DNA of 64,000 nt, taken from the NCBI RefSeq assembly GCF_009707325.1, contig NZ_CP046103.1:4536744-4600743 (forward strand), given 5' to 3'. The notes beneath the pieces are model-generated. The model was given only the letters and a program-made list of their open reading frames with translations. It made no database searches and was not told the DNA's origin. Positions 9,059 to 17,061 of this stretch are shown here, piece after piece. The DNA is from Pseudomonas sp. IB20. Lineage in GTDB: Bacteria > Pseudomonadota > Gammaproteobacteria > Pseudomonadales > Pseudomonadaceae. How positions within the stretch are numbered: the stretch's first letter is position 1; the number at the start of each line of letters is the position of its first letter. The position numbers and the translations under genes are program-made.

Positions 9059-9856
9059 ATGAATATCTACAGCTCTCGCCCTGTTGTTCTCTGTCTCTCC
9101 GGCCATGATCCCAGTGGTGGCGCCGGCTTGCAGGCAGATATCGAAGCCCTGCTCGCCCAAGGTTGTCATGCGGCCGCGGCCGTCACTGCCTTGACTGTGC
9201 AGAACACCGTCAATGTCAGCGATTTCCGCGTGCTCGACCGCGAGTGGGTACTGGCCCAGGCCAATGCCGTGCTCAGCGACTCCGAAGTCGCGGCGGTCAA
9301 GCTCGGCATGCTCGGCTCCACCGCGATGGTCGACACCGTGGTCGAACTGCTGCAGGCGCACCCGCACCTGCCGGTGGTATGCGACCCGGTGCTGCGGGCC
9401 GGCGGCGGTGGCAGCCTGGGCAAGGACGAAGTCGGCTATGCCATGCGCGAGCGGCTGTTGCCGTTGTCGTTGATCGCCACACCGAACCTGCCTGAAGCGC
9501 GCATCCTCGCCGAGTTGCCTGAAGGCACTGCGGACGAATGCGCCGAGAAGCTGCTGCCGTTCATCAAACACCTGCTGATCACTGGCGGCCACGGCGACGA
9601 GCATCAAGTGCACAACCGCCTGTACAGCCGCGACGGCACGCGCCAGACCTTTACCTGCCAGCGCCTGCCCGGCAGCTATCACGGCTCGGGCTGCACACTT
9701 GCCAGTGCACTGGCCGGGCGCATCGCCCAGGGCGAAGGCCTGGTCAGCGCCGTGCAATCCGCGCTCAACTACACGTGGCGCACCCTGCGTGACGCCGAAC
9801 AACTCGGCCAGGGCCAATTCGTGCCGCGCCGTTTGCCGCTGGATTTCTGCTCTTAA
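9059..9856 (+). CDS. thiD: Hydroxymethylpyrimidine/phosphomethylpyrimidine kinase
   Basis: A 265-residue ribokinase-family enzyme that phosphorylates hydroxymethylpyrimidine twice to make the pyrimidine half of thiamine. The N-terminus carries LSGHDPSGGAGLQADI and the anion-hole/catalytic region GSYHGSGCTLASALAG lies near residue 209. It leads a thiD-thiE-hemL gene set, 21 bp upstream of thiE. ATG 9059 is chosen because the upstream alternative adds poorly conserved residues. I saw no TPP-riboswitch-like structure upstream. Confidence 0.96.
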   Translation: MNIYSSRPVVLCLSGHDPSGGAGLQADIEALLAQGCHAAAAVTALTVQNTVNVSDFRVLDREWVLAQANAVLSDSEVAAVKLGMLGSTAMVDTVVELLQAHPHLPVVCDPVLRAGGGGSLGKDEVGYAMRERLLPLSLIATPNLPEARILAELPEGTADECAEKLLPFIKHLLITGGHGDEHQVHNRLYSRDGTRQTFTCQRLPGSYHGSGCTLASALAGRIAQGEGLVSAVQSALNYTWRTLRDAEQLGQGQFVPRRLPLDFCS

Positions 9857-9877
9857 ACAGCAAAAGAGGCCTGCCCG

Positions 9878-10507
9878 ATGAAACTACGTGGCCTGTACGC
9901 CATTACCGACAGCCAACTGTTGGCCGGCAAATTCCTCGCCTATGTCGAAGCGGCATTGGACGGCGGCGTGACCTTGCTGCAGTACCGCGATAAAAGCAGC
10001 GACGAAGCCCGCCGCCTGCGTGAAGCGGAAAAACTGCGCGAGCTGTGCTCGCGCTACAAAACTCAGCTTATTATCAATGACGACGCCGAACTGGCCGCGC
10101 GCCTGGGCGTCGGCGTGCACCTGGGCCAAACCGACGGCCCGCTGACCCCGGCCCGCGCTTTGCTCGGTTCCAAAGCGATCATCGGCGCCACCTGCCACAG
10201 CCAGATCGAACTGGCCGAGCAGGCCGCCAAAGAAGGCGCCAGCTACGTTGCCTTTGGTCGCTTCTTTAATTCCAACACTAAGCCCGGCGCACCTGCCGCC
10301 ACCGTTGAGATGCTGGCCCAGTCCCGCGCGCGCTTGCACTTGCCGATCTGCGTGATCGGCGGCGTCACCCTGGAGAACGCCGAACCACTGGTGGCCCACG
10401 GTGCTGACCTGCTCGCCGTGGTGCACGGCCTGTTTGGTGCCGACAGCACCCAGGAAGTCACGCGCCGCGCCCGCGCATTCAACGATCTTCTTAAAATTTC
10501 AGTTTAG
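9878..10507 (+). CDS. thiE: Thiamine-phosphate synthase
   Basis: A 209-residue TIM-barrel enzyme that joins the pyrimidine and thiazole phosphates to give thiamine monophosphate. Motifs include GVTLLQYRDKSSDE, the pyrophosphate-binding LIINDDAELA and VHLGQTDGP, and YVAFGRFFNSNTKP. It takes its pyrimidine substrate from the adjacent ThiD and ends 11 bp before hemL, so co-transcription is likely. Length is normal for the family. Confidence 0.96.
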   Translation: MKLRGLYAITDSQLLAGKFLAYVEAALDGGVTLLQYRDKSSDEARRLREAEKLRELCSRYKTQLIINDDAELAARLGVGVHLGQTDGPLTPARALLGSKAIIGATCHSQIELAEQAAKEGASYVAFGRFFNSNTKPGAPAATVEMLAQSRARLHLPICVIGGVTLENAEPLVAHGADLLAVVHGLFGADSTQEVTRRARAFNDLLKISV

Positions 10508-10518
10508 AGAGCCCGACC

Positions 10519-11802
10519 ATGTCCCGTTCCGAAACCCTGTTTGCCAATGCCCAGAAACACATCCCCGGCGGTGTGAATTCCCCCGTGCGTGCGTTCAAGA
10601 GCGTGGGCGGCACGCCGCTGTTCTTCAAGCATGCCGAAGGCGCCTACGTCACCGACGAGGATGACAAGCGCTACGTTGACTATGTCGGTTCCTGGGGCCC
10701 GATGATCCTCGGCCACAGCCACCCGGACGTGCTCGACGCGGTGCGTCAGCAGTTGCAACACGGCCTGTCCTACGGCGCACCGACCGCCATGGAAACCGAG
10801 ATGGCCGATTTGGTGTGCTCGATCGTGCCGTCGATGGAAATGGTGCGCATGGTCAGCTCCGGCACCGAAGCGACCATGAGTGCAATTCGCTTGGCCCGTG
10901 GTTTTACCGGCCGCGACAGCATCATCAAGTTCGAAGGCTGCTACCACGGCCACTCCGACAGCCTGCTGGTGAAAGCCGGTTCCGGCGCACTGACCCAGGG
11001 CGTGCCAAGCTCGGCCGGCGTACCGGCGGCCTTCGCCAAGCACACCCTGACCCTGCCGTTCAACGACAGCGCCGCCGTCGAGCAGATGCTCAGCGAAGTC
11101 GGCCAAGAGGTGGCGTGCATCATCGTCGAGCCGGTGGCCGGCAACATGAACTGCGTACCGCCTGCACCGGGCTTCCTCGAAGCCCTGCGCGAACAGTGCG
11201 ACAAGCATGGTGTGGTGTTGATTTTCGACGAAGTGATGACCGGTTTCCGTGTCGCCCTCGGTGGCGCCCAAGCTTACTACGGCGTCACGCCAGACCTGAG
11301 CACCTTCGGCAAGATCATCGGTGGCGGCATGCCAGTGGGCTGCTTCGGCGGCAAGCGCGAAATCATGCAGCACATCGCGCCACTGGGCCCGGTGTACCAG
11401 GCAGGCACCTTGTCGGGTAACCCACTGGCCATGGCCGCCGGCCTGACCACCCTGCGCCTGATCAGCCGCCCGGGCTTCCACGCCGAGCTGACCGACTACA
11501 CCACTCGCCTGCTCGATGGCCTGCAACAGCGCGCCGATGCTGCCGGCATCCCGTTTGTCACCACCCAGGCCGGCGGTATGTTCGGCCTGTACTTCAGTGA
11601 CGCCGACGATATCGTCACCTTTGATGACGTGATGGGCAGCGACGCGGACATGTTCAAACGCTTCTTCCACTTGATGCTGGAAGGCGGCGTTTACCTGGCG
11701 CCGAGCGCCTTCGAAGCCGGCTTCACCTCGATCGCCCATGGCGATGCAGAGTTGAAACTGACCCTGGATGCTGCCGAGCGCGCCTTCGCCGCCCTGAAAT
11801 AA
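10519..11802 (+). CDS. hemL: Glutamate-1-semialdehyde 2,1-aminomutase
   Basis: A 427-residue PLP-dependent class III aminotransferase-fold enzyme that turns glutamate-1-semialdehyde into 5-aminolevulinate, the first committed heme precursor. The PLP lysine lies in STFGKIIGGGMPVG, cofactor phosphate contacts in VSSGTEATMSAIRLAR, and the N-terminal HIPGGVNSPVRAF is typical of HemL. It follows thiE in the same direction and is followed by a terminator-like hairpin at 11815-11841. Confidence 0.97.
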   Translation: MSRSETLFANAQKHIPGGVNSPVRAFKSVGGTPLFFKHAEGAYVTDEDDKRYVDYVGSWGPMILGHSHPDVLDAVRQQLQHGLSYGAPTAMETEMADLVCSIVPSMEMVRMVSSGTEATMSAIRLARGFTGRDSIIKFEGCYHGHSDSLLVKAGSGALTQGVPSSAGVPAAFAKHTLTLPFNDSAAVEQMLSEVGQEVACIIVEPVAGNMNCVPPAPGFLEALREQCDKHGVVLIFDEVMTGFRVALGGAQAYYGVTPDLSTFGKIIGGGMPVGCFGGKREIMQHIAPLGPVYQAGTLSGNPLAMAAGLTTLRLISRPGFHAELTDYTTRLLDGLQQRADAAGIPFVTTQAGGMFGLYFSDADDIVTFDDVMGSDADMFKRFFHLMLEGGVYLAPSAFEAGFTSIAHGDAELKLTLDAAERAFAALK

Positions 11803-11814
11803 GCGACATAAAAA

Positions 11815-11841
11815 TCTGACGTTGCCCTTGGTGGCGTCAGA
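11815..11841 (+). terminator. Terminator-like hairpin after hemL
   Basis: TCTGACG (11815-11821) pairs with CGTCAGA (11835-11841). With three G-U wobbles and two G-C pairs the stem extends to 12 bp around a 3-nt loop. The trailing ATTTGCTACTTT is only moderately T-rich. Confidence 0.5.
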
Positions 11842-11940
11842 ATTTGCTACTTTGCTTACAGAGATTTCCTGCATTTTTCGAGAAATCGCCTGCAATCCGG
11901 CAGATAACTTGCCTAAGCAGCAGAAAAACGAGTAAAGACT

Positions 11941-11997
11941 TTGTAAGCAGGGGCCTGCTTATTTCATAATGCGCGCTTATTGGACCCCCGAGGGTCC
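11941..11997 (+). promoter_or_regulatory. Candidate promoter with a palindrome between -35 and -10
   Basis: TTGTAA (11941-11946) and CATAAT (11965-11970) are spaced 18 nt, a good sigma70 pair. Inside the spacer lies a perfect inverted repeat, AAGCAGG (11945-11951) with CCTGCTT (11954-11960), so bound protein would block polymerase. A second small hairpin (GGACCC/GGGTCC, 11982-11997) would sit in the 5' UTR of the Sel1-repeat gene. Confidence 0.5.
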
Positions 11998-12027
11998 GCG
12001 CGCCCCGTCAGAGGTAAGTCGATTCCC

Positions 12028-12582
12028 ATGAAACGCACCGGCCGCACCCTGGTTCTGGGCTGCCTGTTGCTCCTTCAGCCGCTGTTGGCACATGCCCAAG
12101 CAGGCGGCAACTCGTTGTTAATCCCAGCGATGGGTCGTTGCACCCTCAATACCCAGCCAGACAGCCAGGCCGAAGCCCTGAGCGCGTGCCAGAAACAGGC
12201 CGACGGCGGGGATGCGCAGGCGCAATACGAGTTGGGCGAGTACTACCACGACGACAAAAACCCTGCCCAAGACCTCAACAAAGCCTTGAGCTACTTCGAG
12301 AAAGCTTCGTTGCAGGGCCATGCCCAGGCGCAATTCCAGCTGGGCACCATGTTCTTCAAAGGCGAAGGCGTGCCGGCCAATAACGTCCAGGCGTATATCG
12401 TGCTGAAGATGGCCGCGGTCAACGGTGCCGAAGATGCACTGGACACCGCCGACGAAGTCGCCGAGCACATGCAGCGCGATGAGTTGGAAGTGGCAACCCA
12501 GGTGCTGGGTCAGATCTTCCGCAATTACTTGCAGGAATTGCAGAGTGCGGATGGGCGTTCGCCGTTCTCGCCGCTGCCTTAA
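12028..12582 (+). CDS. Secreted Sel1/TPR-like repeat protein
   Basis: A 184-residue protein with a signal peptide (about residues 1-23, LVLGCLLLLQPLLAHAQA) and two Sel1-like repeats (AQAQYELGEYYHDD and AQAQFQLGTMFFKGEGV, about residues 64-125). Such repeats mediate protein contacts; the partner is unknown. A GAGGTAAG ribosome binding site (12011-12018) supports ATG 12028 over an upstream in-frame start that would destroy the signal peptide. It corresponds in position to a hypothetical gene between hemL and miaB in PAO1. Confidence 0.8.
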   Translation: MKRTGRTLVLGCLLLLQPLLAHAQAGGNSLLIPAMGRCTLNTQPDSQAEALSACQKQADGGDAQAQYELGEYYHDDKNPAQDLNKALSYFEKASLQGHAQAQFQLGTMFFKGEGVPANNVQAYIVLKMAAVNGAEDALDTADEVAEHMQRDELEVATQVLGQIFRNYLQELQSADGRSPFSPLP

Positions 12583-12605
12583 ATTCTGCTAAACCCTTCT
12601 ACCGC

Positions 12606-12681
12606 TGTCGCGGGCAAGCCCGGCTCCCACACTGAACGGCATTCCAACGGGTCGAATGTGTGAGCTGGCTTGCCTGCGATG
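12606..12681. repeat. REP pair
   Basis: An inverted unit (GCAAGCCCGGCTCCCACA, ending at 12631) is followed by a forward unit TGTGTGAGCTGGCTTGCCTG starting at 12657. Here the hairpin-forming ends face outward, the reverse of the usual order in this window. Confidence 0.75.
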
Positions 12682-12702
12682 GGCACACTTGGGTCTAACG
12701 CC

Positions 12703-13029
12703 CTACTTCTCAGGCATCGGCATCGGAAACGGCATCACATTGCTGGTGCCACGCGCTTCACTGATCTTCGGTGTGCCCAGGCGCTCAACTTCATCGATGC
12801 GCACAATCGAATGCATCGGCACAAAGCTGCGCACCACGCCTTCGAACTGCGCCTTGAGCTTTTCTTCGCCCGGGTCGACGACCAACTGGGTGCGCTCGCC
12901 AAAGACGAACTCTTCCACTTCCAGGAAGCCCCACAGATCACTTTGATAGATCTGCTTGGCGTACATTTCGAACACCTGGCCCTGGTTGAGGAAAATCACC
13001 TTATAGATTGGAGCTTCACGTTTGGTCAT
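12703..13029 (-). CDS. DUF1820 family protein
   Basis: A 108-residue soluble protein starting MTKREAPIYKVIFLNQGQVF, matching my recollection of DUF1820, common in gamma-proteobacteria and of unknown function. The core is APIYKVIFLNQGQVFEMYAK and the C-terminus is Pro/Met-rich. ATG 13029 is used; the 26 extra codons upstream look non-coding. It is divergent from miaB, with which it shares a promoter region of about 130 bp. Confidence 0.8.
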   Translation of the reverse strand: MTKREAPIYKVIFLNQGQVFEMYAKQIYQSDLWGFLEVEEFVFGERTQLVVDPGEEKLKAQFEGVVRSFVPMHSIVRIDEVERLGTPKISEARGTSNVMPFPMPMPEK

Positions 13030-13108
13030 GGTGGGCGGATAACATCGGGGATATAAAAGAGGGCGCGAACTATAGCATGGCACCCGATGCACAACGCTAG
13101 GAACCAAT

Positions 13109-13126
13109 GGGCATGCCCCCTATAAT
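13109..13126 (+). promoter_or_regulatory. miaB promoter -10 with adjacent palindrome
   Basis: A consensus TATAAT (13121-13126) lies 33 bp before the miaB ATG. A perfect 10-bp palindrome GGGCATGCCC (13109-13118) sits just upstream of it. No good -35 is visible at 16-18 nt, so an activator or an extended contact may be needed. Confidence 0.45.
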
Positions 13127-13158
13127 GCGCGGTTCTTTACCACCAGTTGATGATTCCC

Positions 13159-14487
13159 ATGGCCAAGAAGCTTTACATTGAAACCCACGGTTGCCAGATG
13201 AACGAGTACGACAGCTCGCGCATGGTCGACCTGCTGGGCGAACACCAGGCCCTGGAAGTCACCGCCCGCGCCGAAGATGCCGACGTAATCCTGCTCAATA
13301 CCTGCTCGATTCGTGAGCGGGCCCAGGACCGTGTGTACTCGCAGCTGGGCCGCTGGCGTGAACTGAAGCTGGCCAACCCGGACATGGTGATCGCCGTCGG
13401 CGGTTGCGTGGCCAGCCAGGAAGGTGCCGCGATCCGCGACCGCGCGCCCTATGTCGATGTGGTCTTCGGCCCGCAAACCCTGCACCGCCTGCCGGAAATG
13501 ATCGACGCTGCGCGCGCCACCAAGCTGCCGCAGGTCGACGTGTCGTTCCCCGAAATCGAAAAATTCGACCATTTGCCCGAGCCACGCATCGACGGGCCGA
13601 GCGCTTATGTGTCGGTGATGGAAGGCTGCAGCAAGTACTGCACCTTCTGCGTGGTGCCCTACACCCGTGGTGAAGAAGTCAGCCGACCGTTTGACGACGT
13701 GCTGGCGGAAATCATTCACCTGGCCGAAAACGGCGTGCGCGAAGTCACGCTGCTGGGCCAGAACGTCAACGGCTATCGCGGCCAGACCCACGACGGGCGC
13801 CTGGCCGACCTGGCGGAGCTGATCCGCGTGGTTGCCGCCGTTGATGGCATCGAGCGCATTCGCTACACCACCTCGCACCCGCTGGAGTTCTCCGACAGCC
13901 TGATCCAGGCCCACGCCGAAGTGCCGGAGCTGGTCAAACACCTGCACCTGCCGGTGCAGTCGGGCTCGGACCGCATTCTGTCGGCGATGAAACGCAACCA
14001 CACGGCCCTGGAGTACAAATCCAAACTGCGCAAATTGCGCGCCGCGGTGCCGGGTATTTGCATCAGCTCGGACTTTATCGTCGGCTTCCCTGGGGAGACC
14101 GAGAAAGATTTCGAGCAGACCATGAAGCTGATCGAAGACGTCGGTTTCGACTTCTCCTACTCGTTCGTCTACAGCCAACGCCCGGGCACCCCGGCCGCCG
14201 ACTTGGCGGATGACACCCCGGAAGCGCTGAAAAAAGAACGTTTGAATGCGCTGCAGCACCGCCTGAACCAGCAAGGCTTCGAAATCAGCCGACAAATGGT
14301 CGGTTCGATCCAACGCATCCTGGTCACCGACTACTCGAAAAAGGACCCGGGCGAGTTGCAAGGGCGTACCGAGAACAACCGGATCGTCAACTTCCGCTGC
14401 GACAACCCAACCCTGATCGGCCAGTTCGCCGATGTGCACATTGATGCGGCGCAACCGCACTCGTTGCGTGGGTCGTTGATCAACTGA
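13159..14487 (+). CDS. miaB: tRNA-2-methylthio-N6-isopentenyladenosine synthase
   Basis: A 442-residue radical-SAM methylthiotransferase that adds the methylthio group to i6A37 of tRNA. The N-terminal UPF0004 domain holds the auxiliary 4Fe-4S cysteines Cys12, Cys49 and Cys83; the radical-SAM cluster is Cys157, Cys161 and Cys164 (CSKYCTFC). A C-terminal TRAM domain covers about residues 375-440. ATG 13159 gives MAKKLYIETHGCQ, the family start. All six cluster cysteines are present. Confidence 0.97.
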   Translation: MAKKLYIETHGCQMNEYDSSRMVDLLGEHQALEVTARAEDADVILLNTCSIRERAQDRVYSQLGRWRELKLANPDMVIAVGGCVASQEGAAIRDRAPYVDVVFGPQTLHRLPEMIDAARATKLPQVDVSFPEIEKFDHLPEPRIDGPSAYVSVMEGCSKYCTFCVVPYTRGEEVSRPFDDVLAEIIHLAENGVREVTLLGQNVNGYRGQTHDGRLADLAELIRVVAAVDGIERIRYTTSHPLEFSDSLIQAHAEVPELVKHLHLPVQSGSDRILSAMKRNHTALEYKSKLRKLRAAVPGICISSDFIVGFPGETEKDFEQTMKLIEDVGFDFSYSFVYSQRPGTPAADLADDTPEALKKERLNALQHRLNQQGFEISRQMVGSIQRILVTDYSKKDPGELQGRTENNRIVNFRCDNPTLIGQFADVHIDAAQPHSLRGSLIN

Positions 14488-14513
14488 TCGCGGTGACCCG
14501 ATGAAGATCAAAA

Positions 14514-14602
14514 TGTGGTCGCTGGCTTGCCTGCGATAACGGTGGGCCAACTGATACAACGGGCACTGATACACCGCTATCGCAGGCGAGCCAGCTCCCA
14601 CA
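14514..14602. repeat. REP pair in inverted orientation
   Basis: A slightly degenerate forward unit (TGTGGTCGCTGGCTTGCCTG) starts at 14514 and an inverted unit ending CCAGCTCCCACA stops at 14602. It separates miaB from phoH. Confidence 0.85.
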
Positions 14603-14717
14603 GTGGTTCTTCAGGGTTCTTGAGATCGAGGCCAGTCCATTTAAGTGCTTTCGCCCACCGGCGGCTGGCGTTATCCTCTCTTTCATCTCAACAGCCAAAG
14701 GGCGGCTAAAAGCGACC

Positions 14718-15719
14718 TTGAACGCACCCATAGAACCCCATCGTTTTCTCCTCGAGCCCTTTGAGGCTCGCCGTTTCGCCAACCTGTGCGGACAGTTCGA
14801 CGAGCACCTGCGCCTGATCGAACAACGCCTGAGCATCGAGATCCGCAACCGCGGCAATCAGTTCGAGCTTATTGGTGAACCTCAACACACCACGTCTGCA
14901 GAAAACCTGCTCCGCCGCCTCTACCGCGAAACCAAGGGTAGTGAGCTGTCGCCGGAGACCGTGCACCTGTACCTGCAGGAATCTGCCGTAGAAGATTTGG
15001 CCAACAACCCAGTGGCCGAAGCCAGCGTGGCCCTGCGCACCAAAAAAGGCATGATTCGCCCCCGCGGCTTGAATCAGCAGCGCTACGTCAAAGAAATCCT
15101 CGGCAACGATATCAACTTCGGCATCGGCCCCGCCGGTACCGGCAAGACCTACCTGGCCGTGGCCTGTGCGGTGGACGCCCTGGAGCGCGAGCAAGTACGC
15201 CGCATCCTGCTGGTGCGCCCGGCGGTCGAGGCCGGCGAGAAGCTTGGCTTCCTGCCCGGCGACCTGGCCCAGAAGATCGACCCGTACCTGCGCCCGCTCT
15301 ACGACGCGCTGTACGAGATGCTTGGCTTTGAATACGTGGCTAAGCTGATCGAGCGTCAGGTGATCGAGATCGCCCCGCTGGCCTACATGCGTGGCCGCAC
15401 CTTGAACAACAGCTTCATCATCCTCGACGAAAGCCAGAACACCACCGTCGAGCAGATGAAGATGTTCCTCACCCGTATCGGTTTCGGCTCCACTGCCGTG
15501 ATCACCGGTGACGTCACCCAGGTCGACCTGCCCAAGGGCACCAAATCGGGGCTGGCGCAGGTGATCGAGGTGCTCAAGGACGTGCCGGGCATCAGCTTCA
15601 CGCACTTCATGCCCAAGGACGTGGTCCGCCACCCGCTGGTACAGCGCATTGTCGAGGCCTACGAGCGCTTCGAACACAAGGATGACGCACCGGCCAAGGA
15701 CGTTCGCCGCGATGCTTGA
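14718..15719 (+). CDS. ybeZ: PhoH-like ATPase (YbeZ)
   Basis: A 333-residue PhoH-family NTPase. Walker A is GPAGTGKTYLAVA (about residues 136-148) and Walker B is SFIILDESQN (about 232-241). YbeZ works with YbeY in rRNA maturation and RNA quality control. The best start is TTG at 14718, giving MNAPIEPHRF; no in-frame ATG fits. It opens the conserved order phoH-ybeY-corC-lnt, and its last 8 bp overlap ybeY, which suggests translational coupling. Confidence 0.93.
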   Translation: MNAPIEPHRFLLEPFEARRFANLCGQFDEHLRLIEQRLSIEIRNRGNQFELIGEPQHTTSAENLLRRLYRETKGSELSPETVHLYLQESAVEDLANNPVAEASVALRTKKGMIRPRGLNQQRYVKEILGNDINFGIGPAGTGKTYLAVACAVDALEREQVRRILLVRPAVEAGEKLGFLPGDLAQKIDPYLRPLYDALYEMLGFEYVAKLIERQVIEIAPLAYMRGRTLNNSFIILDESQNTTVEQMKMFLTRIGFGSTAVITGDVTQVDLPKGTKSGLAQVIEVLKDVPGISFTHFMPKDVVRHPLVQRIVEAYERFEHKDDAPAKDVRRDA

Positions 15720-16170
15720 GCTTGACCTGCAGCTGGCTACCGAAGCGCCCGCCCCCAGCGAAGCGCAGTTCCGCCAATGGTGCACACTGGCCCTGCGCCA
15801 GCGCACCGCCGACTCGGAGCTGACCATCCGTCTGGTGGACGAGCCCGAAGGCCGTGAACTGAATCACACCTGGCGCCAAAAGGATTACGCGACCAACGTG
15901 CTGTCCTTCCCCGCCGACGTACCGGATGAGTTACTGGATATTCCCTTGCTGGGCGATCTGGTCATCTGTGTCGAAGTGGTGGAACGCGAAGCAAAGGAAC
16001 AAGGCAAGGAACTTGAGGCCCACTGGGCCCATCTAGTCATCCACGGCTGCTTGCATCTCTTGGGTTACGACCATATAGACGATGACGAAGCCTTGGAAAT
16101 GGAAACACTGGAACAAACGTTGCTTGCAGAATTGGGTCACCGCGACCCGTATGCAGACGACGAAAACTGA
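15712..16170 (+). CDS. ybeY: Endoribonuclease YbeY
   Basis: A 152-residue zinc-dependent RNase needed for 16S rRNA 3'-end maturation. The metal-binding motif is HLVIHGCLHLLGYDHIDDDE (about residues 109-128), with the three expected histidines. ATG 15712 lies inside the last codons of phoH (8-bp overlap); a longer in-frame start would extend deep into phoH and is unlikely. The CorC gene follows after 43 bp. Confidence 0.95.
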   Translation: MLELDLQLATEAPAPSEAQFRQWCTLALRQRTADSELTIRLVDEPEGRELNHTWRQKDYATNVLSFPADVPDELLDIPLLGDLVICVEVVEREAKEQGKELEAHWAHLVIHGCLHLLGYDHIDDDEALEMETLEQTLLAELGHRDPYADDEN

Positions 16171-16213
16171 AACGACACCTTACTGACACAACAAAGGATT
16201 TAGAGTAATCGCT

Positions 16214-17053
16214 ATGAGCGAAGACCGATCGAGCAACGGGCAGAAGTCATGGCTGGGTAAACTGACCCAGGCTTTTGCCCACGAGCCGAAAAACCGCCAG
16301 GAGCTGCTTGAGCTGCTGCGCGAGGCCCATCAGAACAAGTTGCTGGACAGCGAAGCGCTGGCCATCGTCGAAGGCGCCATCCAGGTGGCTGACCTGCAAG
16401 TTCGGGACATTATGGTCCCGCGTTCGCAGATGATCAGCATCAAGGCGACCCAGACCCCACGGGAATTCCTCCCGGCCGTGATCGACTCGGCGCACTCGCG
16501 CTACCCGGTGATCGGTGAAAGCCATGACGACGTCATGGGTGTCCTGCTGGCCAAGGACTTGCTGCCGTTGATCCTCAAGGAGAACGGCGACAACTTCAAC
16601 ATCAAGGACCTGCTGCGTCCGGCCACCTTCGTACCTGAATCCAAGCGCCTGAATGTGCTGCTGCGCGAGTTCCGCGCCAACCACAATCACATGGCCATTG
16701 TGATCGACGAATACGGCGGTGTGGCGGGTCTTGTGACCATCGAAGACGTGCTGGAACAGATCGTCGGCGACATCGAAGACGAGCACGACGTCGAAGAAGA
16801 CAGCTACATCAAGCCGCTGCCCAGCGGTGACTTCCTGGTCAAGGCACTCACGCCGATCGAGAACTTCAACGAGTTTTTCGACAGCGAATTCTCCGACGAT
16901 GAATTCGACACCGTTGGCGGCTTGGTAATGAGTGCGTTCGGGCATCTGCCTAAACGTAACGAGACCACCGAGATCGGCGCCTATCGCTTCCGCATTCTGA
17001 ATGCCGACAGCCGCCGTATTCACCTGATTCGCCTGACACCTATTGCCCGCTAA
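16214..17053 (+). CDS. corC: CorC family CBS-domain protein (YbeX)
   Basis: A 279-residue cytoplasmic protein with paired CBS domains (about residues 65-185, VRDIMVPRSQM and AIVIDEYGGVAGLVT) and a C-terminal CorC_HlyC domain (about 200-275). It lacks the DUF21 membrane domain of larger relatives. E. coli CorC has been linked to Mg/Co efflux and, as YbeX, to ribosome metabolism, in keeping with its neighbours phoH and ybeY. It lies 8 bp before lnt, so the two are probably co-transcribed. Confidence 0.92.
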   Translation: MSEDRSSNGQKSWLGKLTQAFAHEPKNRQELLELLREAHQNKLLDSEALAIVEGAIQVADLQVRDIMVPRSQMISIKATQTPREFLPAVIDSAHSRYPVIGESHDDVMGVLLAKDLLPLILKENGDNFNIKDLLRPATFVPESKRLNVLLREFRANHNHMAIVIDEYGGVAGLVTIEDVLEQIVGDIEDEHDVEEDSYIKPLPSGDFLVKALTPIENFNEFFDSEFSDDEFDTVGGLVMSAFGHLPKRNETTEIGAYRFRILNADSRRIHLIRLTPIAR

Positions 17054-17061
17054 GGAATGAC

